DNA from: Trichomonas vaginalis G3
Taxonomy: Eukaryota > Parabasalia > Trichomonadida > Trichomonadidae
Assembly (NCBI RefSeq): GCF_026262505.1
Contig: NC_067204.1
Location: 6,109,797 to 6,173,796 of the forward strand
DNA: 64,000 bases
Direction: 5' to 3'
In this document: in pieces, positions 30,029-38,775 of the stretch
Position numbering within the stretch: position 1 is the first letter of the stretch
Layout: each line of letters begins with the position of its first letter
Program-made: the position numbers and the translations under genes
The notes under the pieces: generated by a model
What the model was told of the DNA's origin: nothing
Database searches by the model: none
What the model saw: the letters and a program-made list of their open reading frames with translations, nothing else

Positions 30029-31332
30029 TAGGGTGTCCAAAGGTGCGTTTAGCACAGCGCTCTATATGAGACTATTAAAGGAGATATATGCTGATTATAA
30101 ATATATAATAAAAAATATGAATATATGTATATGATGAGTATGTTGTATTTTGGCGCCATGCCGGGATATAAAATGAATTTTGAGACAAGAGGCGGTTTCG
30201 CGGGAAATTTTGGCGGGATTTTTTTCATTTTTTTAATGAATCATAAAGAAAACATCCTCGCTCTTGCAAAAAAATGCAAAGACTGTAAAAAAATCTACGA
30301 GACATTGGTAAAATGCTTCGGTATGGATGCTCCTAGCTATTCCACTGTAACGTATCATGTTAGGATGTATCACCTCATGAACAAAAAGGCGCCCATCATA
30401 AAAATTGACAAAAAATCGCCGGATCAAAGAAAAATCAAAGCAATTCTTCAAGCGCTAGATGAAGACCCAAGAGCATCACTCAGAAGGATAGAGGAGATGA
30501 CAAAGATACCACGTACAACAGTCAGTTATTATCTGCACAATTATTTGAACTACAAACTAGCGTATACACGTTGGGTTCCGCACAACCTTAATTCAGTTCA
30601 AAAAAAATCTAGAGTCCAATCTTCGAAAGAGCTCCTCTCTATATTGGGTGCGTATCAATCCAAGAAGTTTCGCTTTTTAGTAACAGGGGACGAGTCTTGG
30701 TTTCAATGTGCAACAGAAGCCAAAATCATGTGGATCCCGAAGGATGAAAATCCGCAAACATTCCCGAAGAAAAAAATTGACACACCAATGATGATGTTGT
30801 CGGTTTTTGGGGGCGTGAATGGCATCATCGCAATTGATATTCTTCAAAAACCTAATACGATGAATGCTCAGTATCTAATTGACAATGTTCTTACTCAAAT
30901 TATCAATTCTGATGAATTTGAGAAATCCAAACAACAAAAACAAAAGTTTGCAATTCATTTTGATAATTCAAGAGTTCACAAAAGTCATAAGGTAATGAAT
31001 TACTTGTTGGAAAACAATGTCAAAGTTGTTCCAAACCCAATTTATTCACCTGATATTGCACCCTCTGACTTTTATTTATTCGGCACGCTAAAAAAGAGAG
31101 CTGAAGGACGCGAATTCGCGAGTCCAGATGATCTTGAAAATTTTGTAAGAGAGCAATTTGAGCAATTTTCTCATGATGATTTAAAGCGTGTCTTTCAAGC
31201 CTGGATCGATCGCTGCGAACGCGTGATTGAATCCAATGGTGATTATATTTAAATAAACTTTATATATATGTAACTTGTTTATTTCTATTCGCAGTATTCA
31301 GGTTTGTGCTAAACACACCTTTGGACACCCTA
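30029..31332 (+). mobile_element. Tvmar1-like mariner transposon, 1,304 bp
   Basis: The ends are TAGGGTGTCCAAAGGTG... at 30029 and the inverse ...CACCTTTGGACACCCTA at 31332. The inverted ends match over at least 26 bases with one difference, followed by TTTAGCACA. It is flanked by TA on both sides, and the uninterrupted sequence in E1 (around 1137-1150) shows a single TA at the site. One transposase gene fills the middle. Confidence 0.93.
30236..31252 (+). CDS. Mariner transposase, DD34D
   Basis: The frame is open from 30125, but the ATG at 30236 (MNHKENILALAKK) gives 338 aa, the usual mariner length. The N-terminal half has helix-turn-helix features (PSYSTVTYHVRMY, then TKIPRTTVSYYLHNY). 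The catalytic residues are Asp in VTGDESW, Asp in IHFDNSRVHKS and Asp in YSPDIAPSDFYLFG, with 34 residues between the last two. It ends with the family-typical region CERVIESNGDYI. No frameshift or stop is seen, so it may be active. Confidence 0.93.
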   Translation: MNHKENILALAKKCKDCKKIYETLVKCFGMDAPSYSTVTYHVRMYHLMNKKAPIIKIDKKSPDQRKIKAILQALDEDPRASLRRIEEMTKIPRTTVSYYLHNYLNYKLAYTRWVPHNLNSVQKKSRVQSSKELLSILGAYQSKKFRFLVTGDESWFQCATEAKIMWIPKDENPQTFPKKKIDTPMMMLSVFGGVNGIIAIDILQKPNTMNAQYLIDNVLTQIINSDEFEKSKQQKQKFAIHFDNSRVHKSHKVMNYLLENNVKVVPNPIYSPDIAPSDFYLFGTLKKRAEGREFASPDDLENFVREQFEQFSHDDLKRVFQAWIDRCERVIESNGDYI

Positions 31333-31413
31333 TATAATAGACTCTCGTTCTGATTTTGACAAGCTCATTTTACATCGGTTAAAGTTTTAATTTAGTTTTT
31401 TATCTACAGTCAA

Positions 31414-31674
31414 ATGACTCAGTCAAATCCTACGGACAAGACCCAAGGGGTCATAGATGTTGAAGCATTGAAGAAAGAAATTCGTGAACAAATTTTATCC
31501 GAACTGAAGGAACAAAAACCAGAACAAAAGCCAGAGAGACCAAAGAGAAAACTTAGTGAAAAACAACTTGCTGCATTAGCTGCTGGAAGACAAAAGAACC
31601 CACGTTTGCTGGCAAAGAAAGCTAGAGAAGAAGCTGAAGCAAAAGCTAAAGAAGCTGAAGCAAAGAAAGAGTAA
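31414..31674 (+). CDS. Small basic Lys/Glu-rich element protein (E4 copy)
   Basis: 86 aa, MTQSNPTDKTQGVIDVEALK..., almost identical to the 812-1060 protein, with an expanded KAREEAEAKAKEAEAKKE tail. It is divergent from the interrupted 142-aa gene across a 45-base spacer. Confidence 0.75.
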   Translation: MTQSNPTDKTQGVIDVEALKKEIREQILSELKEQKPEQKPERPKRKLSEKQLAALAAGRQKNPRLLAKKAREEAEAKAKEAEAKKE

Positions 31675-31698
31675 ATGGTTTATTTTTATCCGAACTAA

Positions 31699-32008
31699 AT
31701 GTATAGACAAATACCTTTATCTGTTGCGTTCAGTAGTGAAAACCCTGACGTCAAAATAAAGGGGAACAGAGTAACGTTTAAGTTTCCAACAGACTGGATT
31801 GTGAACATAAATGAAGAGAAGTACATTGGCATAACATCTATGTATATAACACGTGCTTTCAGAAAGGTTGACTTTATACTTCAAGTCGAGATAGAAAATG
31901 ACGAACAAAGATGTTATACAGAAATTCTTACCAAAGGTTGAAGAAGCTTCAATTGACATTGACGAAGGAAGTGAAATGGTTGAAGAAATTGACCCTGAAG
32001 CTATTTAA
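31699..32008 (+). pseudogene. Truncated vertex-like gene fused to a foreign 3' end
   Basis: The first ~70 residues (MYRQIPLSVAFSSENPDVKI...) match the gene at 787. After NDEQ the sequence switches abruptly, and that frame stops at 31941. A second frame from ATG 31898 (MTNKDVIQKFLPKVEEASID, 36 aa, very acidic) runs to 32008, probably the tail of another gene joined by deletion. Confidence 0.65.
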
Positions 32009-32014
32009 GCAAAA

Positions 32015-32490
32015 ATAATTAATTTTTGAAGAACTGGAGGTGCTACCATGCTACCATGTGCTACCAGGTAATTTAACTTCTCTGAAAAAGTGTGACAACA
32101 TGACATTTTGACAACAACACAGGAGGAAGGTAGTTATGAATTATTTTTGAAGAACTGGAGGTGCTACCATGCTACCATGTGCTACCAGGTAATTTAACTT
32201 CTCTGAAAAAGTGTGACAACATGACATTTTGACAACAACACAGGAGGAAGGTAGTTATGAATTATTTTTGAAGAACTGGAGGTGCTACCATGCTACCATG
32301 TGCTACCAGGTAATTTAACTTCTCTGAAAAAGTGTGACAACATGACATTTTGACAACAACACAGGAGGAAGGTAGTTATGAATTATTTTTGAAGAACTGG
32401 AGGTGCTACCATGCTACCATGTGCTACCAGGTAATTTAACTTCTCTGAAAAAGTGTGACAACATGACATTTTGACAACAGCATGGGTTGA
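32015..32490. repeat. 121-bp iteron array, forward orientation (four copies)
   Basis: Each unit has three CTACCA direct copies (GCTACCATGCTACCATGTG, then CTACCAGG), an AT-rich stretch, and three TGACA-type copies (GTGACAACATGACATTTTGA, then CAACA). The array lies left of the primase-helicase gene and faces inverted copies on its right (34915-35400). Confidence 0.9.
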
Positions 32491-32526
32491 ATGCAAAAAT
32501 AAATTCAAATCATACTTTATAAAGCT

Positions 32527-32554
32527 AGACCTTCAGGTCTCGCCGCTTAGCGGC
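32527..32554. repeat. 28-bp double-hairpin insertion at primase 3' end
   Basis: AGACC-ttc-AGGTCT (hairpin one, 32527-32540) and GCCGC-tta-GCGGC (hairpin two, 32542-32554). The E3 copy lacks precisely this block (junction between 54887 and 54888), while the bases on both sides are the same. The insertion moves the stop codon, changing the C-terminus from NEAL to NEPLSGET. Confidence 0.85.
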
Positions 32555-34857
32555 TCATTTACAGGTATTTCATCGTCAGTAAATGAATCATCATCGTCGT
32601 TTGGTTCAACCTGTTTATATAATCCTTTCATTTCTTCTTTCAAAACATAATACCATGTCTGTTTACCGTCTATTCTTCTATGTTTCCTATCACATTTATC
32701 CTTAATACTCATTTGAAAGTTTTTGTCTTTCATGTCTGATGGTTTGCAGAATAGAGCATTTTCACACGTCATACCTGCACACAATTCATCATAATGTGTA
32801 TTTATCCATACATCTAAAGGATTTGTTGATAATTCAATTAAATCTTGTTTGGCTTCAGTCATCGGTATGATTCGTACATTAAATGATGAAAGGTCGTAAT
32901 TGATAAAATATGTTAAAAGGTTATCATAAAATTCCTTAGTGCATGAATCCATTAAATTCTTGAAATAATCAAATTGACCCTTAAATTTACCATTAACTCT
33001 TAAAACTACGTATCTTCTGTCTCCAACTTCAATTTTGACAGGGTAAACGTTATTAGTTACGAAAATGAAATTGGCAACGTTCTGAGCAGTTCTTCTGGGT
33101 TGATTCTTTTCATTAATTCTAATCTCATTATCCGTTATAATTGATTTCAAAGCGTTGAAGTTTGCGAGTCTATCTTCACCTACATTCTTGAGTTCATTAA
33201 GTACAAGAAACATTTTATTTTCAACTACTGAGTTGAAATTACCCGTTAGCTCACCTATTTCGGTAATGTTTTTACATGAATAACCGGCGAGAAGTTCAGA
33301 AATAATATCTGTGAATCTGTTTTTACCTGTTCCCTGAAGTCCTTTCAAAATAATTGCTGTTTCATTCTTGATTCCAGGATGTTGAATCATTGATGCAATC
33401 CAGCCGAGAAGGTATTTATACACTTCATCGTTATTATCACAAATGGCTTCTTTAATGAAATCCATAAACATCTCAATTTTTGAGTAATCTGGTTTTTCGA
33501 GAACGTTGTATTTATAACCCTGAAACGTTGAGAAAACATCTGGGGAATCAGATTTAAAGCAAACACCCTTAACGGTTAATGAGGATAATTGATTTAGTAG
33601 TACATCCCATGCTGTTATTGTTTTACCTTCTTCTTTAAATAATTTAATCATTTTAAGTGACTCTTTCATGTTTGATTGAAGAACGAATGATATTTGATTC
33701 ATTTTGTCGTGGATATTATAGTCCTTTTGAATGAAATATTTATTTCCACAATCTACAAAACGGATTACACGTGATAAATCCTCAATTACTTCAGAACTGT
33801 TTTTATACTGATGATTTTCAGCCTTGCGTCTAATATCTGTTATCAAAAATGAATCATCAAGTTTGATATCAAATGTTATTTTTGGCTTACGTAATAAAGG
33901 TAAAACATATTCATCATAATATTCCTTTTGATATAGTTTTAGAATCTTCACTAAAACAAATGGAGAAGTCATTAAATGTGCATATCTACTACGTGCTTTT
34001 TCAAAATTACTTTTTGCATTTTCAGTTAAATTGCAGAAGTTATAAACGTTATCGTATGCTTCATTAATTAAATGATTAGGTAACGAATTAATAGCTTGAA
34101 ACAGTGTGAATAATGTAACTTCTTTTTCTAAATTCATGTTTCCACCATCATTATGTACTTCAAAATCACAGATGCCATCAACTATGCTCTGAGCAAGTTT
34201 ATCGTCAATGTTTACATCTTTGTTTTCATTCATGATAGTCTTTATTTCTTCATTCTTCTGTTCAACTCTTACCTTAATATTCAAATCATTTAATATATCA
34301 TTCACTGTTCTGGTTAATGTTGAATCATAACTTCCACGAATGAATGAGTATGTTTTGATTGGTTCTGTTGCATTCTTGCGAACTCTTGAATCAGCCATAA
34401 CTACTAATGAACGCTTTGAATCATCAATAGAAGTCATTATATCAATATCGTAATCATTGCAGGAATAACATTTAATCATTCTGTTCGAAACTGAATAGAA
34501 GAAATTAGTGTTGCAATAAATGTGAAGACCTCCTGAAGCGGTTTTAACGATAACATCTTTATCCGAAAGTTTTGATAAAATGTCTTTTCGAACTGTTTCT
34601 TTAAGTTCATCATTGTACGATTTATTGATATCAACATCTATAATCGTTAAATTTGAAATTTTATTTACTAATAAAGCCATACCAGTTTTCCTTCCTCTTC
34701 CTCCATCATGTTTGAGGTAGTTATGTAAATCAATCTTGTTTTCACCAATTCTTTCGTTGAGGGTTTTAGTTTCTGCCACAACTAATTCCTCAACTAATGA
34801 ATCAATGATATTTTCATCAGAAACGATATAGTTGCTGTTGTTGTTTGTTGCTGTCAT
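32533..34857 (-). CDS. Prim-Pol / SF3 helicase replication protein (intact)
   Basis: 774 aa. The N-terminal Prim-Pol (AEP) domain shows IIDVDIN (catalytic DxD, residues 73-78), SGGLHIY (residues 108-114) and DYDIDI with a Cys pair (CYSC) before it. A central helical D5-like region follows. The SF3 helicase has LKGLQGTGKNRF (Walker A, near 495-510), MFLVLNEL (Walker B-like), FVTNN (motif C) and DRRYVVLR (Arg finger). Such enzymes prime and unwind DNA during replication. It has a promoter core and ATG at 34857 (TTTTTTATTCCTATATAAATG) and is flanked by inverted iteron arrays. Confidence 0.9.
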   Translation of the reverse strand: MTATNNNSNYIVSDENIIDSLVEELVVAETKTLNERIGENKIDLHNYLKHDGGRGRKTGMALLVNKISNLTIIDVDINKSYNDELKETVRKDILSKLSDKDVIVKTASGGLHIYCNTNFFYSVSNRMIKCYSCNDYDIDIMTSIDDSKRSLVVMADSRVRKNATEPIKTYSFIRGSYDSTLTRTVNDILNDLNIKVRVEQKNEEIKTIMNENKDVNIDDKLAQSIVDGICDFEVHNDGGNMNLEKEVTLFTLFQAINSLPNHLINEAYDNVYNFCNLTENAKSNFEKARSRYAHLMTSPFVLVKILKLYQKEYYDEYVLPLLRKPKITFDIKLDDSFLITDIRRKAENHQYKNSSEVIEDLSRVIRFVDCGNKYFIQKDYNIHDKMNQISFVLQSNMKESLKMIKLFKEEGKTITAWDVLLNQLSSLTVKGVCFKSDSPDVFSTFQGYKYNVLEKPDYSKIEMFMDFIKEAICDNNDEVYKYLLGWIASMIQHPGIKNETAIILKGLQGTGKNRFTDIISELLAGYSCKNITEIGELTGNFNSVVENKMFLVLNELKNVGEDRLANFNALKSIITDNEIRINEKNQPRRTAQNVANFIFVTNNVYPVKIEVGDRRYVVLRVNGKFKGQFDYFKNLMDSCTKEFYDNLLTYFINYDLSSFNVRIIPMTEAKQDLIELSTNPLDVWINTHYDELCAGMTCENALFCKPSDMKDKNFQMSIKDKCDRKHRRIDGKQTWYYVLKEEMKGLYKQVEPNDDDDSFTDDEIPVNEPLSGET

Positions 34858-34914
34858 TTATATAGGAATAAAAAATAAAAACAATTTTAAAACTAACTTT
34901 ATTTTTGGACTGCA

Positions 34915-35400
34915 TCATATTTTCCTATGTTGTTGTCAAAATGTCATGTTGTCACACTTTTTCAGAGAAGTTAAATGACCTGGTAGCACATGGTAGCATG
35001 GTAGCAGTGAAAACATTAACGTAAACATTAACGATAAAAATTTATTTTCGTAAATGTTGTCAAAATGTCATGTTGTCATCATTTTTCAGAGAAGTTAAAT
35101 GACCTGGTAGCACATGGTAGCATGGTAGCACCTCCAGTTCTTCAAAAATAATTCATAACTACCTTCCTCCTGTGTTGTTGTCAAAATGTCATGTTGTCAC
35201 ACTTTTTCAGAGAAGTTAAATGACCTGGTAGCACATGGTAGCATGGTAGCACCTCCAGTTCTTCAAAAATAATTCATAACTGCCTTCCTCCTATGTTGTT
35301 GTCAAAATGTCATGTTGTCATCATTTTTCAGAGAAGTTAAATGACCTGGTAGCACATGGTAGCATGGTAGCACCTTCGGTTATTCAAAAATAAATAATTA
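34915..35400. repeat. 121-bp iteron array, inverse orientation (four copies)
   Basis: The units (TGTTGTCAAAATGTCATG..., GGTAGCACATGGTAGCATGG) are the inverse of those at 32015-32490. They end near GGTTATTCAAAAATAAATAA and its inverse TTATTGAATAACC. Together the arrays enclose the primase gene. Confidence 0.9.
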
Positions 35401-35511
35401 TTGAATAACCTGAAACCATTGACGTAAACATTAACGATAAAATATATTTCTGCAGTTCATCCACTACTTCATTACCTAATTAATTACAGACATAAAATAT
35501 ATTTAGTTCAT

Positions 35512-36033
35512 TCAATAAATGCGGTACCATGCGAATACAGTCATAAATGGCGGCGGTATTCTTTTCTGTATGCTTTTGTCTTTGGATTCAATGACTTCAT
35601 CTTTTGCTTGAAGTTTCTTTTCCATCTCTCCACGTTCTGCTTTATATAGTTCATCTAACATCATGAAAATATAACAAGCATAACGAGGTGAAGCCCACAT
35701 TGCTACAGCATTTACTAAAAGTCTATGAACATAATAACCTTTCAAACCAGGTGCCAAATTCTTGCGATTTTCGTACGGAATCTCTTCCCTCGGTTTTCCG
35801 AGGGAAGCAATCATATGAGGAAATTCTTCTAAAAGTTCTTTTGCCTGTTGGTTTTCAAACCAATGATATGCTTGCTTTGTAGAACGAAGAGCGTTCATTA
35901 TACTTTGCATTTGATACATATCATCTTTGACTGAACGAATGAGTCTCAATTGTTTGTTATATTGTATGTATTCGTATTCTTCATTTATGGCTTCATGAAC
36001 GATAGCAGTTGTTGTGTTCTCTAATGTTGACAT
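35512..36033 (-). CDS. KilA-N-like protein fused to a fibre-tail remnant
   Basis: 173 aa from ATG 36033 (MSTLENTTTAIVHEAINEEY). Residues 85-130 carry the KilA-N-like LKGYYVHRLLVNAVAMWASP followed by a helical end. After a coiled stretch (KKLQAKDEVIESKDKS) the last 13 residues (PPFMTVFAWYRIY) are the C-terminus of the fibre gene, as seen at 55711. The C-terminus was therefore replaced by the fibre end through a deletion. A 10-bp-stem hairpin lies at 35784-35807 within the domain. The original may bind DNA or regulate transcription. Confidence 0.65.
   Translation of the reverse strand: MSTLENTTTAIVHEAINEEYEYIQYNKQLRLIRSVKDDMYQMQSIMNALRSTKQAYHWFENQQAKELLEEFPHMIASLGKPREEIPYENRKNLAPGLKGYYVHRLLVNAVAMWASPRYACYIFMMLDELYKAERGEMEKKLQAKDEVIESKDKSIQKRIPPPFMTVFAWYRIY
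35784..35807. repeat. Strong single hairpin inside KilA-N-like gene
   Basis: CTTCCCTCGG-tttt-CCGAGGGAAG is a perfect 10-base stem. It encodes part of the KPREEIPYENRKN stretch and sits near the equivalent site of the E3 KilA-N hairpin at 51726-51741. Confidence 0.7.
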
Positions 36034-36140
36034 TACTGTTCTTACATACAGGATAAAAAAATAAATAAAATAAAAACTAACTTTATTTTTTCTGAGATAA
36101 ACACTATTTCTTCACAACATTAAATTTTATCCTGTATGAA

Positions 36141-36515
36141 ATGACTTTAAAAAGATTATTGACTGACTTCGAATACTATCTCATTGACGCACTGACAGAC
36201 CCTCAAAACTGTGTTGAAAGTTCTTTAAGCTTTAAGATTGAAGGTACGACGCATTTTGTCTTCACTTACGTATTGAAAGAATATGACCGTTATCATAACG
36301 AAGTGAATCAAACACTAATAAAATTTGTAGATAAAAAATTGGTTAACAATGAATATTTTAAACGTGAAGACCCAAACACTGCTGGAGATGATGAAGAATA
36401 CAGACAAGTTATTGAAAAAAATAACGCAAGATTAGATGCAATAGAAAAGAAGTTTAATGAATGTCTTACAAACACGTATGAATATCTTATGCAGTGGGAA
36501 GCCAGATGGAAATAA
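36141..36515 (+). CDS. 124-aa hypothetical element protein
   Basis: MTLKRLLTDFEYYLIDALTD... has a short N-terminal helix, a beta-like middle (SFKIEGTTHFVFTYVLKEYD) and a long charged helix (NNARLDAIEKKFNECLTNTY). It begins right after ATTTTATCCTGTATGAA. No family recognised. It diverges from the KilA-N-like gene. Confidence 0.6.
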   Translation: MTLKRLLTDFEYYLIDALTDPQNCVESSLSFKIEGTTHFVFTYVLKEYDRYHNEVNQTLIKFVDKKLVNNEYFKREDPNTAGDDEEYRQVIEKNNARLDAIEKKFNECLTNTYEYLMQWEARWK

Positions 36516-36554
36516 ATTTACGTCAAATATGCAATTTATAAAATCTTATGTCGA

Positions 36555-36630
36555 CAGGCTACGTAGCACAGTGGTCTAAGGTGGTGTTATGGAGGGGTCA
36601 AGGTCTGTGGTTCGAACCGCGACAGCGCCG
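36555..36630 (+). other. tRNA-like relic (weak)
   Basis: TAGCACAGTGGTCTAAGG recalls a D-arm and GGTTCGAACC recalls a T-arm, about 35 bases apart, as in leucine-type tRNAs. The T-stem and acceptor stem pair poorly, and no proper anticodon stem is seen. It may be a decayed tRNA copy or coincidence. Confidence 0.25.
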
Positions 36631-36694
36631 TATTTTCTTATTTTCTTTATTTGTCTTGTTTGTCGTGAATAAAAAGTGTCATAAAAGTGCTCTA

Positions 36695-36759
36695 TCTTCC
36701 ACGGGAATAAATAAAAAATTTACTTTATTTCTTCTTTATTTCTTTGTTCCCGTGGAAGA
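36695..36759. repeat. Long-loop hairpin with 13-bp perfect stem
   Basis: TCTTCCACGGGAA (36695-36707) pairs with TTCCCGTGGAAGA (36747-36759), leaving a 39-base A/T-rich loop. CGTGGAAG recurs at 36842-36849. No gene is visible from 36630 to 37154 apart from iterons. Confidence 0.7.
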
Positions 36760-36867
36760 AGGGTTTTGCTGTTTTTTCTCAGCCGAAATCAATGATTTTT
36801 TCATTTTTGGAATCCTTAGCGAATGAGGAATCTTTTCTCTCGTGGAAGCTTTGACCTAAAATATAAT

Positions 36868-37080
36868 TTAGGTGAAGAGGTGAGATGTCACCTGTTTTTC
36901 ACCTCTTTTTCACCCTCGTGACTTTGTCATAACTTCTTCGTAAATGCTTTGTCATAACTTCTTCGTAAATGCTTTGTCATAACTTCTTCGTAAATGAGTG
37001 TAAATGACCAAAAATATATTATAGGTGAAGAGGTGAGATGTCACCTCTTTTTTCACCTAATTTCTCACCCTCATGAATTT
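36868..37080. repeat. Two GGTGA palindromic arrays around a 25-bp triplicate
   Basis: GGTGAAGAGGTGAGATGTCA followed by inverted CACC units occurs at 36868-36925 and again at 37018-37075. Between them a 25-base unit, TTTGTCATAACTTCTTCGTA..., is repeated three times (36920-36995). The region stands upstream of the 37155 gene. Confidence 0.8.
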
Positions 37081-37154
37081 TCATGAATTTCCTTAAGATA
37101 GAAAAATAACGTTAGTTTTATTTTTATTTATTTTTTTATTTTGTATGTAAAGAT

Positions 37155-38120
37155 ATGATTTCAACAATCGGCACAACAACAATTCAAGCCGCGAACGGCG
37201 GGACTCTGTCCACAACAACTTCACCAAACTCGTTAGTCATGAATCCAACATCTATGTTAGTAGAGATGAAAAGCTTCATTCCTTCTTCATATACTTTCGA
37301 AACAAAAATCCAGAAGATAAAGCAAGAACTTTTAACAAGTAATTTAGACTGTAGTGCGAAAGATGAAACAAATGAACAGTATCTTTATGAAATGCAGGAC
37401 ATTATTGACCATTTACCTAAACTACCTGAAATTCAGCATCAAAAACTAACTATTCCTGAATTCGATGAAATAGAAGTGAAACCAACTGACTCAGTAGAAA
37501 TAAAGAAGTTCATTCGAAAGGTAAACTATGAGTTTCTAGGATTTCATTGCAACCATAAGGTTATGGACAAAGATTGCGACATGGTATATAAGAATGTTTC
37601 TGACATATATAAATCCGGGGAGTTTAAGACCTACGATAACTTTGTTTCGTTAGTTGCTGAATGTGTATGGCAGATAAGAGATAAAGATAGAAGAGGTAAA
37701 ATATGGAACGAACAGATAAGACCAACTGCTTTTGAGTTAAAGAAAACCATTGACGCCTTAGTTGTTTTAGCAGGTAAGGTTTCAGAATATAACGCAAAAA
37801 TGAATCCGCAATGTTCTAAATGTAAAGCAGCAATTAGGAAATATAACTACTCCGTCAAAGAGATAGAAAGAATGCGAAACGACTATGCAGACTTAAAGAA
37901 AGAAGCAGAAAAGCCAGCAGAAAATAAAATGGACATGTTAGCATTTCTGAACAAAAACTATCCAACTGCTGACGATTTCCTTCTATCTGACGTCAAGAAG
38001 AAATATAAAGAAACTTTCGGCATTGTTAAAACTTTTGACATACTGACAGAAGAAATAGAAGCTACGAAATTGTTTAGGATTTCAAATATACATCGTACAA
38101 TTCATGTAAAACGCTTGTGA
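37155..38120 (+). CDS. 321-aa element protein of unknown function
   Basis: The protein starts MISTIGTTTIQAANGGTLST. It has a polar N-terminus carrying a double hairpin (37188-37211), an acidic central part, and a mainly helical C-terminal half with a CSKC pair near residue 222 and a coiled coil (NYSVKEIERMRNDYADLKKE). No known family. It is followed directly by a GGTGA iteron array and the 38200 gene in the same orientation, suggesting a transcription unit of non-structural proteins. Confidence 0.65.
   Translation: MISTIGTTTIQAANGGTLSTTTSPNSLVMNPTSMLVEMKSFIPSSYTFETKIQKIKQELLTSNLDCSAKDETNEQYLYEMQDIIDHLPKLPEIQHQKLTIPEFDEIEVKPTDSVEIKKFIRKVNYEFLGFHCNHKVMDKDCDMVYKNVSDIYKSGEFKTYDNFVSLVAECVWQIRDKDRRGKIWNEQIRPTAFELKKTIDALVVLAGKVSEYNAKMNPQCSKCKAAIRKYNYSVKEIERMRNDYADLKKEAEKPAENKMDMLAFLNKNYPTADDFLLSDVKKKYKETFGIVKTFDILTEEIEATKLFRISNIHRTIHVKRL
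37188..37211. repeat. Double-hairpin unit inside 321-aa gene
   Basis: GCCG-cgaa-CGGC (37188-37199) and GGAC-tct-GTCC (37201-37211). Its inverse is closely similar to the unit at 9269-9294 in an unrelated polymerase gene. Confidence 0.7.
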
Positions 38121-38122
38121 AA

Positions 38123-38180
38123 AACTGGGGTGAGAAAACAGGTGAGAAAACGGGTGACATCTCACCTCTTCACCTATAAT
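38123..38180. repeat. GGTGA palindromic iterons
   Basis: GGGGTGAGAAAACAGGTGAG, another GGTGA unit, then TCTCACCTCTTCACCT. The array fills the spacer between two genes. Confidence 0.75.
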
Positions 38181-38199
38181 ATATTTTTGCTTTAATTAA

Positions 38200-38694
38200 A
38201 TGCTTTCCGGAAACGTCGATGAAAATCATATGGACAAATTATATGAAAAAATTAATAATGATTACCCCTCATTAACCAGGGAAATGACGGATTCTATAGT
38301 TCGTAAATTCGATGAAATACAGGATATGTGGTTCGACAGATTCGACATGAACGATAAGGAAAAGAGAAAGAACGATAACAATTTACTTACTAAAAGAATC
38401 CTAAAATCTAAAATAGGTGAAGCTTCAACATTTAACACAGTACATAACTTTTACACCGCTGTTTATATTTTCAATAATTTATTTAACGATGAACGAGAAA
38501 GAAAAAGTATGTTTAACGGAAGAAATGAATATGATTTTATCCTTTGTGCTGTTCGGGATGTTGACATGAAACTAAAGAAAATATTCTTATTACAAGATGA
38601 CACGGTTGAAGATGAAGTCAATGAGTTTTTAAATCGTGATTTAAATGAAATTGATGAAGTTATGACCGAATGTTATAAAAAGTTCAAGAGGTGA
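38200..38694 (+). CDS. 164-aa acidic helical element protein
   Basis: MLSGNVDENHMDKLYEKIND... is helical and charged throughout (FDEIQDMWFDRFDMNDKEKR, FNNLFNDERERKSMFNGRNE) with a low-complexity acidic end (DDTVEDEVNEFLNRDLNEID). No family recognised. It begins after AATATATTTTTGCTTTAATTAA. Confidence 0.6.
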   Translation: MLSGNVDENHMDKLYEKINNDYPSLTREMTDSIVRKFDEIQDMWFDRFDMNDKEKRKNDNNLLTKRILKSKIGEASTFNTVHNFYTAVYIFNNLFNDERERKSMFNGRNEYDFILCAVRDVDMKLKKIFLLQDDTVEDEVNEFLNRDLNEIDEVMTECYKKFKR

Positions 38695-38746
38695 AAAAAG
38701 AGGTGAGAAAACAGGTGAAATCTCACCTCTTCACCTAAATTATATT
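38695..38746. repeat. GGTGA palindromic iterons
   Basis: AGGTGAAAAAAGAGGTGAG, an ACAGGTGAAA unit, then TCTCACCTCTTCACCT. It sits between the 38200 gene and the convergent integrase. Confidence 0.75.
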
Positions 38747-38775
38747 TTTGTCTGATTTACATCCAACGAAAAAGT

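Larger units (their letters stand above)
29628..31368 (-). pseudogene. 142-aa-protein gene interrupted by mariner
   Basis: The ATG at 31368 starts MSLSKSERESII, and the reading is cut after about 13 codons at 31333. It resumes at 30028 and runs to 29628. The rest matches 1106-1534 except around the double hairpin, where an extra HEA is present. Confidence 0.85.

Noticed and set aside
32015-35400. CRISPR array
   Set aside because: The 121-bp tandem units have no unique spacers, and the setting is eukaryotic.
36548-36826. 92-aa protein across the tRNA-like region
   Set aside because: TTG start, Phe-rich composition from poly-T, and it spans the hairpin; unlikely to be real.
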